Source: Fontibacillus panacisegetis (GTDB taxonomy: Bacteria > Bacillota > Bacilli > Paenibacillales > Paenibacillaceae). Taken from it: a DNA stretch of 64,000 nt. The notes beneath the pieces are model-generated. The model searched no databases. It saw nothing but the letters and a program-made list of their open reading frames with translations, and was not told where the DNA came from. The translations under genes and the position numbers were made by a program. How positions within the stretch are numbered: position 1 is the first letter of the stretch; each line of letters starts with the position of its first letter. The stretch spans positions 1 through 64,000 of the forward strand of contig NZ_FNBG01000017.1 in the NCBI RefSeq assembly GCF_900102215.1, written 5' to 3'. Positions 53,869 to 62,322 of this stretch are shown piece by piece.

Positions 53869-54312
53869 TTATAAGTATCCCGTCTTCTTTAGTACATATT
53901 CTGTTGAGGGGTTCAAATTGGGTAGAGCCGTTTCAAGGCAAAAAAACTTACATTCGATGCCTTGGTCAACATGATTATGGAGTTCACCTTCTACTTCCTT
54001 GGCCACAAAAATAGCCCTTACATTGTACACATCTTCATGGGGATACTCATCATTCGTAGCATTACCCGATAGAACTGTCACTAACTGATACGTTTTAGCT
54101 CTTAATCCGGTTTCCTTAAATAACCCTCTAGCTGCGGTCTCTTCCAAAGATTCTCCTGGCTCCATAACACCTTCAATAAGGCTCCAATCGAGATTTTCGT
54201 TCTGTCTTTGAAGTAATAGATGTCCTAAAGAATTAAAAACCAGCACACATGAGCCAGCCATTATTATCGGCTCCGTTCCGACTTTCGTTCCTAAACCCGT
54301 AATGGTTCCCAT
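53869..54312 (-). CDS. NUDIX-family hydrolase with a changed Nudix box
   Basis: The Nudix loop-helix-loop is visible as EGVMEPGESLEETAARGLFK and ETG (residues about 47-69), but the consensus R-E-U-x-E-E-x-G reads R-G-L-F-K-E-T-G. Two of the glutamates, including a usual magnesium ligand, are replaced by glycine and lysine. The protein may be weakened or act on a non-nucleotide substrate. The rest of the fold (CVLVFNSLGHLLLQRQ, VYNVRAIFVAKEV) is normal. AGGGG-type purines precede the ATG. Confidence 0.8.
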   Translation of the reverse strand: MGTITGLGTKVGTEPIIMAGSCVLVFNSLGHLLLQRQNENLDWSLIEGVMEPGESLEETAARGLFKETGLRAKTYQLVTVLSGNATNDEYPHEDVYNVRAIFVAKEVEGELHNHVDQGIECKFFCLETALPNLNPSTEYVLKKTGYL

Positions 54313-54475
54313 GAAATTAAAGAATCACCCCATCATGTGGTATGTATTTCAGATTATACCATTATACTCCAGTCATTTAAAAATTCTCATCATCTCCTCC
54401 AATAAAAAAAGAAAACAAACCTCTTAATTAAAAGAAGTTTGCCTTATAAAATCTAATCTATTGAATATCAACATA

Positions 54476-54886
54476 TCAAATAAACCTTACATTTCTCGAC
54501 TCTATTCTTCGATGAAAATCTTTGAATCTGGTTCCTTGATAGGTTAGCGTCCCGCGATCACCAACAGATATTAATCCATAATGGTTGTATTTAACATAAA
54601 GCTCAATACGGGAACTATCATCCTCGAATTCAAAAGTAATGTAGTAGTTCGTGTTGGTACTTGAATCATCTCCGCCGCCCCATATTTCAGTCCTCTTATC
54701 AACCACTTTACAGCTCTTTTGGACAATTTCAGCAGCGTTATTCGACATCCAAATATACAAGCTCTTAATCGTTATATAAATTAATACCCCTAATACAAAC
54801 AAGATAAGTAATACACCAAGTATTATAAAAAATAATGGGACCTCACTAATAAAATCAAAGAAACCACCTGGTCCACCAAATGCCAT
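54476..54886 (-). CDS. DUF2500 family membrane protein
   Basis: A membrane helix (FFIILGVLLILFVLGVLIYI) lies at about residues 18-38, followed by a beta-rich domain with VVDKRTEIWGGGDDSST, YYITFEFEDDSSRIEL and GDRGTLTYQGTRFKDF, the signature of DUF2500. Function of the family is unknown. ATG 54886 has AAGGGG ten bases upstream; a TTG at 54934 has no ribosome site. Confidence 0.82.
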   Translation of the reverse strand: MAFGGPGGFFDFISEVPLFFIILGVLLILFVLGVLIYITIKSLYIWMSNNAAEIVQKSCKVVDKRTEIWGGGDDSSTNTNYYITFEFEDDSSRIELYVKYNHYGLISVGDRGTLTYQGTRFKDFHRRIESRNVRFI

Positions 54887-54948
54887 TCCAATCAATCCCC
54901 TTATTGATTGATAAAAACATTTATGCTCCCTCAATGCTGACTGGTTAA

Positions 54949-55206
54949 CTATCTCTTCCGATTTTGAGTTGGTTTTTCAAGCACATACAATTCATCCTCT
55001 AATTGAAGCATTTTTTCGTTAATTACTTGCCGAGAGTCATCTAGTGCCTTGTTATATATGAAAGGACCTAGCGCTTCAATCATAAAATCAACAAGTTGAT
55101 CAGCGGCTAGTTCACCAATACTCTCTGACCGCTCTTCCTCAAAATAAGCCTGAACACTGCGGATAATTTCTGCTTTTTCTTCCTTTGGCAATTTAATAGT
55201 CAACAT
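54949..55206 (-). CDS. DUF2164 family protein
   Basis: An 85-residue protein with LPKEEKAEIIRSVQAYFEEE, SIGELAADQLVDFMIEALGP and FIYNKALDDSRQVINEKM, the three conserved blocks of DUF2164. Function is unknown; the family is small, helical and widespread in Bacillota. It lies between the VOC and DUF2500 genes with short gaps (12 bp and about 60 bp), so all three may be co-transcribed. Confidence 0.85.
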   Translation of the reverse strand: MLTIKLPKEEKAEIIRSVQAYFEEERSESIGELAADQLVDFMIEALGPFIYNKALDDSRQVINEKMLQLEDELYVLEKPTQNRKR

Positions 55207-55218
55207 TATTTCTATCTC

Positions 55219-55575
55219 CTAACATTTGCAGAGCATCAGATGATTACCGTCGGGATCTTTAAAATTGAACCATTGTCCATCCTGAATCCCGGTAGTAGGC
55301 TCTATGTTTTTACTTTTTATAAATTCATAAGCGTCTTCTATATTATCCGTATCAAAATGAAAAACAGGCTTTTTGAAAACAGTATCCTCTGCATAAATTT
55401 TACTATCCAAAACAATATTCAATCCATTCAAAGGCAATACATACAAATGACCGTGAAAAATTTCGCCATCAGTTGGTAGATCTAAAAGATCACAATACCA
55501 ATCTCTTGACTTTTCTAAATTGCTAACAGGTAAAAAAATACTTCCTACCTTTTTAGAAAACGGGTTATTTATCAT
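55219..55575 (-). CDS. VOC/glyoxalase-like protein
   Basis: One beta-alpha-beta-beta-beta repeat pair of the vicinal oxygen chelate fold: GSIFLPVSNLEKSRDWYCDL at the start, PVFHFDTDNIEDAYEFIKSK in the middle and FNFKDPDGNHLMLCKC at the end. The expected metal ligands are partly present (glutamate replaced by other residues), so it could be a binding or resistance protein rather than glyoxalase I. GGGAGG precedes the ATG by five bases. Confidence 0.83.
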   Translation of the reverse strand: MINNPFSKKVGSIFLPVSNLEKSRDWYCDLLDLPTDGEIFHGHLYVLPLNGLNIVLDSKIYAEDTVFKKPVFHFDTDNIEDAYEFIKSKNIEPTTGIQDGQWFNFKDPDGNHLMLCKC

Positions 55576-55577
55576 TA

Positions 55578-56062
55578 CTACCTCCCAACAATCGCGTTAT
55601 TTTCCCTAATTATACAATTATACCCATTAAGTATCCATATGAAAATTATGTTCCCGTGTCTCTCCTTATCGTATACTAGCACTTTATTGCTATCATTCCA
55701 TAATTCTCCGCAACTGCCTGAAATCCCTCTATCCAATCTCTTCAATGATTGAATATCCTTTAGAATCGTCTTTGCAGGTCCACTCCCATTCCTCATGTAT
55801 TCTTAATCTGCCATCTGCCAACAATTCCGGCTTGGAGCTACAAATTCCAGATGTTAAATTAGTAGTTTAAGTTGTGCATACAAAAAAAGAGACCACCGTT
55901 TCAAGGCAGTCCCAAAAAATTTTGGAAGAAATGTATAAAGAAACAGATTTTCTTGAATTGATCATATTCGAAACGAAGGAAGTTCTGCTGTGACATAATT
56001 AACGCCCTGTACAAAAAAATCATTTAATGCTAACCTAATGCAAAATATACATTTAGGGTGAC
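55578..56062. other. Stretch with degraded coding fragments
   Basis: No intact gene was found. On the minus strand near 55700-55840 a frame reads RLRIHEEWEWTC and GYSIIEEI, then breaks near 55740, while another frame from 55796 continues for 72 codons; this may be one broken gene of unknown family. On the plus strand, 55890-55992 carries an open frame ending in ELIIFETKEVLL and a stop. Neither has a good ribosome site. The right end includes the promoter of the lacI-type gene. Confidence 0.35.
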
Positions 56063-56068
56063 TTGACT

Positions 56069-57034
56069 TTGAAAAAAACAACCATGAAAGATATAGCTCA
56101 AAAAGCTAATGTATCAATCGCAACCGTAAGCTACGTGCTAAACAGTGTAAATAATCAGACCATTCCAGAAGCAACACGCAAGCATATTTTACAAATCGCC
56201 AAGGAGCTTCATTATATCCCTAATCTTACGGCTCGCTCCCTTGCGAAGAAAAAAACAGGTCTCATCGGGATTCTTCTGAACAAATCATCCCATACACCTT
56301 ACTGGAAACGGCAGGGTTATTTAGCTGTTGTGGAAAGTCTGGAAAAATTGCTGACTGCTGCCGGTTACCATACCCTTCTTCTTTCACTGAATGCCGAGAA
56401 ACCTTCGCTGGATATCATTGTAGAAAGAGAGCTGGACGCCGCCTTCCTGATCGATGTAAGGGATGAAACCTTCTACTCCATTTCTATCAACTTCACAATC
56501 GGTGTTCCGTTAATTCTAATCGACAGCAAAATTAAGGATAAGATGTTCAAACAGATTTTTTACAATTATCAGGAAGCCATACAGGTCGCCTTGACTAAAG
56601 CTGATGATACTAATAGCGATGCTCTAAAAACTTCTTCAGAAGAAGTCTGTTTCATTATGGAGAATTTCAACAATCAATCGCTAGTTGCTCATATTTTGCA
56701 GGGAATCCATGATCTTGGTTTTTCTAGAGATCATATCTTTATCATCGATGACCTTCACCAGTTGGATTCAATTTCACAATCGGGTTCCTACAAGAAAGCG
56801 ATCGTGATCAATGAATTCTTGGGAAATCATATTGAAAAAATGAATATGTTCGATAAACTGACTGTCATCTGTACCTGCAACTGCCCGGAAATTCTTGTGA
56901 ATAAGAACACTCAGGTAATAACCTTCAAGGAGGATAAATCAACCAGTGCTTTTAGTATTATGGAAAATTTGATAAATCATATTGACTTTTTTAAACAATC
57001 AAATAATATATATAGTATCGGAGTAAAGCGCTAG
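56069..57034 (+). CDS. LacI-family regulator of the adjacent MFS exporter
   Basis: The helix-turn-helix is at residues 6-26 (TMKDIAQKANVSIATVSYVL), followed by the hinge (LTARSLAKKKTGLIGILLNK). The effector domain is present but diverged: the usual GFD(D) and late blocks are not clear, and at 321 residues it is a little short. A perfect palindrome lies between this gene and the MFS gene, so it probably controls the exporter. The start is a TTG eight bases after AGGGTG. Confidence 0.83.
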   Translation: MKKTTMKDIAQKANVSIATVSYVLNSVNNQTIPEATRKHILQIAKELHYIPNLTARSLAKKKTGLIGILLNKSSHTPYWKRQGYLAVVESLEKLLTAAGYHTLLLSLNAEKPSLDIIVERELDAAFLIDVRDETFYSISINFTIGVPLILIDSKIKDKMFKQIFYNYQEAIQVALTKADDTNSDALKTSSEEVCFIMENFNNQSLVAHILQGIHDLGFSRDHIFIIDDLHQLDSISQSGSYKKAIVINEFLGNHIEKMNMFDKLTVICTCNCPEILVNKNTQVITFKEDKSTSAFSIMENLINHIDFFKQSNNIYSIGVKR

Positions 57035-57043
57035 AAAAAAAAC

Positions 57044-57068
57044 TAACAGTTCGCTGTTAATTTTTTTT
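57044..57068 (+). terminator. Terminator after the LacI-type gene
   Basis: TAACAG-TTCG-CTGTTA stem with a stable UUCG-type loop, followed by AATTTTTTTT. Confidence 0.9.
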
Positions 57069-57072
57069 ACCG

Positions 57073-57094
57073 TTAACTTAAGCGCTTAAGTTAA
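57073..57094. promoter_or_regulatory. Perfect 22-bp palindrome, LacI-type operator
   Basis: TTAACTTAAG-CG-CTTAAGTTAA is fully symmetric around a CG centre, the hallmark of LacI-family sites. It starts five bases after the terminator T-run and lies 34 bp before the MFS start codon. Confidence 0.8.
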
Positions 57095-57128
57095 TAAGCC
57101 TGGATCATTTTTCTTATAGGAGGTTACT

Positions 57129-58403
57129 ATGTTCGATACACCAATGTCAGCTACAGCAACTGAAAACCAAGCGGTCATACGGTCATACCCTAGCGTCTGG
57201 AGGAATAAACAATTTCTCATGCTGCTTGCTTCATATTCAGCCTCTATTTTCGGCAACACCTTTCATAGCATCGCGCTGAATCTATGGGTTCTACAGACGA
57301 CAGGCAGCGCCAAAATGATGGCTACTCTCGTTATCACAAATCTAATACTAAGCTCAATATTAGGTTCAATTGCAGGAACATATGCTGACCGAATCAACCG
57401 CAGACAAATTATGCTTATTACGGATTTGATCAGTTTTGCGCTAGTTGCTATTATTGCTTTTCTCCTTACGATGTCTGTGACTCCATTTTTTATCATTGTC
57501 ATACTAACCGGACTTGTCACGACATCAGGACTGTTTAAATCCCCTGCTTATCATGCATCTCTTGTTAATGTAGTTGGCAAGGAGCATATTCAGAAGGCTG
57601 TCAGCTTGGTAAATTTATCAGAAAATATTTGCAGGACGATAGGCTTTTCGGCAGGCGGTATTTTTGTTGCTGCATTTGGAATATCCAGTGCCATTTTTTT
57701 TGACGGACTAACGTTTCTAGTCTCCTTTGTTTTGGTTATACTTGCCGGAGCCTTTCCTTCTCCAATGAGAGCGAATAATTTGTCTAAAGAGAAAAGAAAA
57801 TTTACCCAGGATTTGGCCTCCGGAATTTCATTTATTTGGAGGGACCCTTTTGCGAAATCAGTTATTATGATGTCTCCTACTCTGGCGCTTTTTTTTATGC
57901 CTTCGCTAATGTTAACTCAAGTAATGGCTGTTACAGAATGGAACTCCACTCCCTTTGAGTTCGGGCTTATGGAAGCTTGCATTCCGCTTGGATACATGTT
58001 CGGTTCTGGGCTCATTTTCATTTTTGGGTCCAGAATTAAAAAACGCGGCCACCTGATCATGTTCAGTCTTCTATTGCTTGGGCCTATGAACGTAGTGTTA
58101 TCATTTATGACGTCAGCTACTGCAGCAATTCCGTCTATTCTGATTATTGGATTCATGTTCTCCTTCTGCACACTACTCATTAACATCATTCTTCGGCTCG
58201 AGGTGTCTGAAGAGCTTCAAGGACGAGTATTCGGCGTGATGAGCTCAATCATGAGTGTTGCACCTTCCGTTGGACTTGCTATCGTATCGTATTACGCAGA
58301 TGTTTTTAGCCCAGGTGCAGTGATGTCGGTTAGCGGCTGCCTGCTCTTCTTATTCGCCATCTTTGCATTTTTTAAGCTTAGTGTCATCAGAAAATATAAT
58401 TAG
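57129..58403 (+). CDS. MFS exporter, DHA3 (macrolide-efflux-like) type
   Basis: The 424-residue protein has 12 predicted helices and the DHA3 hallmarks: WRNKQFLMLLASYSASIFGN at the start, ADRINRRQIML after helix 2, and LLINIILRLEVSEELQGRVF near 345 shortened at its ends to the same block. Members export macrolides, siderophores or other compounds; the substrate is unknown. AGGAGG precedes the ATG by five bases. Expression is probably controlled by the LacI-type regulator through the palindrome upstream. Confidence 0.88.
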   Translation: MFDTPMSATATENQAVIRSYPSVWRNKQFLMLLASYSASIFGNTFHSIALNLWVLQTTGSAKMMATLVITNLILSSILGSIAGTYADRINRRQIMLITDLISFALVAIIAFLLTMSVTPFFIIVILTGLVTTSGLFKSPAYHASLVNVVGKEHIQKAVSLVNLSENICRTIGFSAGGIFVAAFGISSAIFFDGLTFLVSFVLVILAGAFPSPMRANNLSKEKRKFTQDLASGISFIWRDPFAKSVIMMSPTLALFFMPSLMLTQVMAVTEWNSTPFEFGLMEACIPLGYMFGSGLIFIFGSRIKKRGHLIMFSLLLLGPMNVVLSFMTSATAAIPSILIIGFMFSFCTLLINIILRLEVSEELQGRVFGVMSSIMSVAPSVGLAIVSYYADVFSPGAVMSVSGCLLFLFAIFAFFKLSVIRKYN

Positions 58404-58430
58404 AGAGTGAGAAGCTCACTCTCTAATTAT
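58396..58430. terminator. Palindromic terminator overlapping the MFS stop
   Basis: ATAATTAGAGAGTGAG and CTCACTCTCTAATTAT pair perfectly around AAG. The stop codon is inside the left arm. It also serves the convergent acetyltransferase gene at 58434. Confidence 0.9.
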
Positions 58431-58433
58431 GAT

Positions 58434-58916
58434 TTATTTATCGATGTTATCCCTAGACATATGCTGCTTTTCCAAATAGATCATTGTTAATTGAGGATTA
58501 ACTTCAAGCTCTCTGGTTCTTTGATAGCCTAGTTTTTGGTACAAATAAATATTTTTCAAGCTTTTTTCACCAGTAAACAATTCGAACTTATTGCAGTGAA
58601 CAAACCTGAGCTCTATCTCGTTCATCAGCTTTGAACCAATTCCTCTATTCTGGTAGTCAGGATGAACGATCAGCTTTCCTATTTTGCAAATATCCCTGTC
58701 CTCGTACGCTCTAACAGAGCCTACAATCCTGTTATCCGCCACTACCTTAAGTATTATTTGTTTTTCAAATTCATCTTCTAAATCAGTGATCGTTTGTTTA
58801 AGAGGAGGAATATTATAATCATGATACATCTCAGCTTCGCTCTGATATGAAAGATACTGAAGCCGCAAAATTTCGTCTAAATCAGCCTTTTCTGCTAGCG
58901 CAATATGTATGTGCAT
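58434..58916 (-). CDS. GNAT-family N-acetyltransferase
   Basis: The acetyl-CoA loop is HPDYQNRGIGSKLMNEIEL near residue 90 (Q-x-x-G-x-G), after strand CKIGKLIV, with the C-terminal YQKLGYQRTRE motif. The start at ATG 58916 is ten bases after GGAGGT; the frame runs open upstream into a TATGTCTG simple repeat, which is unlikely to be coding. It is a complete single-domain acetyltransferase of unknown substrate, unlike the two broken GNAT genes at 49 and 53 kb. Confidence 0.87.
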   Translation of the reverse strand: MHIHIALAEKADLDEILRLQYLSYQSEAEMYHDYNIPPLKQTITDLEDEFEKQIILKVVADNRIVGSVRAYEDRDICKIGKLIVHPDYQNRGIGSKLMNEIELRFVHCNKFELFTGEKSLKNIYLYQKLGYQRTRELEVNPQLTMIYLEKQHMSRDNIDK

Positions 58917-59073
58917 CGTTAAATGTACCTCCATATTCAATTCGGTCTTGATCTTCATTCCAATATTATACATATTGGCAGAGATCGACAATAGTTTGAT
59001 TCGAATATCTTTTACTCTTGTACGTATGTCTGTATGTCTGTATGTGTATGTCTCCATGTGAAGCTACTGTAAT

Positions 59074-59262
59074 ACCTGCAAAAGTGCATCTTTTTTGTTG
59101 CTACATAAGCTCGTTCCATTTAATACCTGCAAAAGTGCATCTTTTGAAGTCCTAATCAACCATTCTTGCGTCTAATACAGTCAAAAGCCTGCGCTTTTGC
59201 AGGCTTTTGCTCAACTTGAACTGATATCATTGAAAAGGCTGTATTTTTGCATTTTTTTCAGT
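59074..59262 (+). repeat. Hairpin-array repeat, copy D (without transposon-like ends)
   Basis: Four TGCA-type hairpins start near 59075, 59126, 59182 and 59233, spaced 51, 57 and 51 bp. Units 1 and 2 share the exact CCTGCAAAAGTGCATCTTTT; unit 3 is a perfect stem CAAAAGCCTGC/GCAGGCTTTTG; unit 4 is a weaker copy. The order (purine loops first, pyrimidine loops last) is that of copies B and C, but the GGGGCTGTCCC ends are absent. It ends ten or so bases beyond the stop of the GGDEF gene at 59271. Confidence 0.85.
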
Positions 59263-59270
59263 TGGCGTTT

Positions 59271-60863
59271 TTAACTTTCAGCGACCACCGTCCTGTTTCT
59301 ACCTCTGCTTTTGGCCAAGTATAATGCCTGATCAGCCTTCTCTAGCAGCCCCTCACGCTCCAACGCATGTAAAGGATAATTTGCGATTCCCTGCGAGACC
59401 GTAACTTTTGTTGGAATGGGGGCCTTGCTTTGTTCCAGAGCCTGACGGACTTTTTCGGCTACGTCGAAGGCATCCTCGGAACCTGCACCGCCCAGCAAAA
59501 TGACAAACTCTTCCCCACCGTACCGATAACAACTTTCGTCCGGACGAAGTGAGGTCTCTATTACCTTGGCAACATGTTTCAACACTTCGTCACCGATGAG
59601 ATGACCATAGGTGTCGTTTACGAATTTAAATTTATCTACATCCAGCATAATGAGCGAAAACGGGAGACCAGAAGTTATCCATTGACTTATCGTATTTTCG
59701 AGAGACCTCCGGTTCATCAGGCCCGTTAGAGCATCTGTCGTGGCCTCATGGGTCAATTGATCAGTTTGCTTCTGAATATTGGCGACAGCAAGCAATACAG
59801 CTCTCGATAGCAAGTCGGCCTCACGGCTCCAATGCGGCTTAACTTCAGGCAATACAATCTTTTCATTTCCCATCTTGCTGACCAGATTCGCCAGATGGAC
59901 AAATGGCCAGGCAAATCTTCGCGCTATGACAATGATGCTCATCAACAGTATTATGAACGGAAGCAACGAGTATCCGATAATTGTCCGAATGTAGCTCATC
60001 AGTTCATTATGAATTAGACCTATCGGTGTGACAACCACAATTCCCCATCCGTTGGCTGAGACACTAGAAAACCCGGCAAGCATCTCGACGCCACGAGTGT
60101 TGCGGACCTGCTGTTCCCCGCTTTCCCCCTTCATCAGTTTCTGCACAACCTTATTGCTGCTGACGTCATTCCCAATGAGATTCTTATCCGGGTGATAAAG
60201 GAGACGTCCTTCGGAATCCACAATGTAATAATAAGAACCTGAGCCATCCACGTTGTTGTAGCCAAAAACCTCAGAAAGAATATTGTTCTTCTGGAGATAA
60301 AGTGTACCGCTTAAAATGCCGAGATATGAACCGTTACTGCTAAAAATCGGCTGACTCAAAAATACGATTAATCTCTTCGTATTTGAAGTCTTATAAGGAG
60401 ATGAAATGTAGGGCTTTTGGAGTGACAAAGCCTCCATACTAGCTTTAGATGTGATATGCCTACCAGCTGTTCCCAAGCTTGCCGGTGCTACATTACGGAT
60501 CACCCTGTTGGATTCAACCACTGCGATAGAATTAAAGAAATTGCTGCTGTTGCGCATCAGTTCTAAATAATCATCCACTTGCTTAGGTGTCATAGCTTTA
60601 AAATCAGAGAGTTTATCGGCACCGTGCTTCAAGCTACCGCGCATAGACTGAAATAAGGAATCCATCGTCTTGGACATGCGATCAGCGCTGATGTAATTTA
60701 GATGGAGCGTCGTCTTCGTCAAGGATTGTTTTTTGGACTGATAGGAGCCAACCAGAAGAATACTTGAGGTAAGCAGTACCACCAGAGTCACCAAACCCGT
60801 AAGCAGCCATGTAAGACTGAGCTTTTTACTTTGACGAAAACCATTCCCTTTCAGTTTAAACAA
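59271..60863 (-). CDS. dCache-GGDEF diguanylate cyclase
   Basis: Two membrane helices (LTWLLTGLVTLVVLLTSSIL near 20 and LLPFIILLMSIIVIARRFAW near 295) enclose an outer double-Cache sensor with YYIVDSEGRLLYHPDKNLIG. A short HAMP-like linker leads to the GGDEF domain (residues 365-528) with RYGGEEFVILL and LIMLDVDKFKFVNDTYGHL, an active-site set. It should make c-di-GMP in response to an external small molecule. The start is TTG 60863, eight bases after GGAGG. It is the second cyclase of the window. Confidence 0.92.
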   Translation of the reverse strand: MFKLKGNGFRQSKKLSLTWLLTGLVTLVVLLTSSILLVGSYQSKKQSLTKTTLHLNYISADRMSKTMDSLFQSMRGSLKHGADKLSDFKAMTPKQVDDYLELMRNSSNFFNSIAVVESNRVIRNVAPASLGTAGRHITSKASMEALSLQKPYISSPYKTSNTKRLIVFLSQPIFSSNGSYLGILSGTLYLQKNNILSEVFGYNNVDGSGSYYYIVDSEGRLLYHPDKNLIGNDVSSNKVVQKLMKGESGEQQVRNTRGVEMLAGFSSVSANGWGIVVVTPIGLIHNELMSYIRTIIGYSLLPFIILLMSIIVIARRFAWPFVHLANLVSKMGNEKIVLPEVKPHWSREADLLSRAVLLAVANIQKQTDQLTHEATTDALTGLMNRRSLENTISQWITSGLPFSLIMLDVDKFKFVNDTYGHLIGDEVLKHVAKVIETSLRPDESCYRYGGEEFVILLGGAGSEDAFDVAEKVRQALEQSKAPIPTKVTVSQGIANYPLHALEREGLLEKADQALYLAKSRGRNRTVVAES

Positions 60864-60965
60864 ACTCTAACCCTCCTTGATTCTATACACTTGATACCTC
60901 CATATTACTTCAATTTTTGATATTATTCGACAAAAAAATCATTACATTTCATGTTCTCTTTACAA

Positions 60966-60996
60966 AAAAAAGAAGACCGGGAAAGTACCGCCTTCT
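60966..60996 (-). terminator. Terminator after the Asp23-like gene
   Basis: On the minus strand GAAGAAGGCGG pairs with CCGGTCTTCTT (with a bulge) around TACTTTC, followed by TTTTTT. Confidence 0.8.
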
Positions 60997-61088
60997 TCAT
61001 TCATCCGAGCATATCATGATATCTCGCCTGTATGCTGCTAAACAACAGATATTCACCTAATTTAACGCAGAACTCTTCTTGCTTCCAA

Positions 61089-61478
61089 TTAGAATTGTAA
61101 TTGTACATTTAACAGCTTTTCTCTGGAATCTCGCTTTTTATTTAATATATTCTGAACCTTGACGTTAACAGTGCTGATAGATAACCCGGCTAACTTTTCA
61201 ACAGCCTCTCTTACATTGTGCTGCAATTCCCTGCAAACCTCATGCATTTTGACCCCATAATATACGATAATTTTTAAGTGGATCTCTAGTCCAGATTCTA
61301 CTATTCTAAGCTCAACTCCGTTTTGCAGGCTTTTTCCGTTTACCTTATTGGAAATTCTCTCGATGATTCCAGTTGACATGGAAGCAATACCGTTGGTAGA
61401 GATGGTTGTAAGTCCAATGATTTTAGATAAGACATCTTCAGATATTTTGATACTCCCCAGAACATTTTGAATTAACAT
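61089..61478 (-). CDS. Asp23/Gls24-family envelope stress protein
   Basis: The Asp23 fold is evident from LGSIKISEDVLSKIIGLTTI and the later KIIVYYGVKMHEVCRELQHN with VREAVEKLAGLSISTVNVKV. These proteins associate with the membrane and respond to envelope stress. The start is ATG 61478, eight bases after GGGAG; a GTG at 61496 lies within that site. It follows the tetR gene on the same strand by about 70 bp and may be controlled by it. Confidence 0.87.
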   Translation of the reverse strand: MLIQNVLGSIKISEDVLSKIIGLTTISTNGIASMSTGIIERISNKVNGKSLQNGVELRIVESGLEIHLKIIVYYGVKMHEVCRELQHNVREAVEKLAGLSISTVNVKVQNILNKKRDSREKLLNVQLQF

Positions 61479-61548
61479 ACAGTTCTCTCCCTTCACCTAT
61501 CCGCAAAGTACTTTTTGAAATAATTTAACGTTCTTTCCTAACAAGCCG

Positions 61549-62121
61549 TTAAGAGTCGTGTGCTAAAACCCCGTGATAAAACGTATCCACAACGAGAGCA
61601 GCTGCGGAGTTTATAGCAATATAACCCTTCTGTACCTGCTCCCATGTCAAAAACAGCAGCGAATAAAGCACATCTACAATCCACTTTTTACTGACCATGG
61701 ACTGGAAATAACCCTTCTGCTGCAATAGTCCGATTACGTGTATCACCGGTTCTCTCAGCCGCTTATCGGCTTCTTCAATTTCCTGATTATAATTTACTGA
61801 TGCATCATGGGCGAGAAAATATATTTTATCACCCAAAGGGATCAAGGCTTCGATCAGTTCTGGAATGTAGGCTTCGCAGTTTTCCTCGTCTAAATGTATC
61901 TGACCCATGGTTTCACCCACTACCTGAATAGCCCGGAATCCCAATTGAACCATCAATTGCTCCCTACTCTCAACATACCGATGCAAGGTAGCAATTCCAA
62001 TTCCAACATACTCCGCAATCTCAGACATTGAAGCACCGGGGTTCTCAATTAGAAGGGATGTGGCCTGATCAAGTATGGTATTAAGTTTCATTTGCTTCTT
62101 CTCTGACATGTCTTTATTCAT
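61549..62121 (-). CDS. TetR-family regulator
   Basis: An N-terminal TetR helix-turn-helix (MSEIAEYVGIGIATLHRYVE, residues 32-51) is joined to a helical domain of 140 residues with WIVDVLYSLLFLTWEQVQKG. It is divergent from the bceR-like gene and upstream of the Asp23-like gene on its own strand; inverted repeats in the shared promoter region may be its operator. Ligand unknown. AAAGGAA precedes the ATG. Confidence 0.85.
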   Translation of the reverse strand: MNKDMSEKKQMKLNTILDQATSLLIENPGASMSEIAEYVGIGIATLHRYVESREQLMVQLGFRAIQVVGETMGQIHLDEENCEAYIPELIEALIPLGDKIYFLAHDASVNYNQEIEEADKRLREPVIHVIGLLQQKGYFQSMVSKKWIVDVLYSLLFLTWEQVQKGYIAINSAAALVVDTFYHGVLAHDS

Positions 62122-62145
62122 ATAGCTGACAAGTTCCTTTCATTT

Positions 62146-62182
62146 ATGATATGTAAAAATATCATATGAGATAATAATATCA
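62146..62182. promoter_or_regulatory. Candidate TetR operator
   Basis: ATGATAT (62146-62152) and ATATCAT (62159-62165) are inverted, followed at once by a second ATGA...ATCAT-like arm to about 62182. It lies 25 bp before the tetR start and between it and the bceR-like promoter. Inferred from symmetry and place. Confidence 0.4.
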
Positions 62183-62322
62183 TTATTATTGGCATTTCAA
62201 CAATTATCAGAATACCGTCATCCCTTGTCTGCACTATTTTTATTTTGCCTGATCACAGCAAGACGTTTACTATATAATGAGTTCAGTTAATAATTTCAAT
62301 ATAAATTAGTGTGGTGAATCTA

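Noticed and set aside
59018-59057. Upstream extension of the GNAT gene through TATGTCTG repeats
   Set aside because: A better start with GGAGGT lies at 58916 and the simple repeat gives a low-complexity leader unlike the family.
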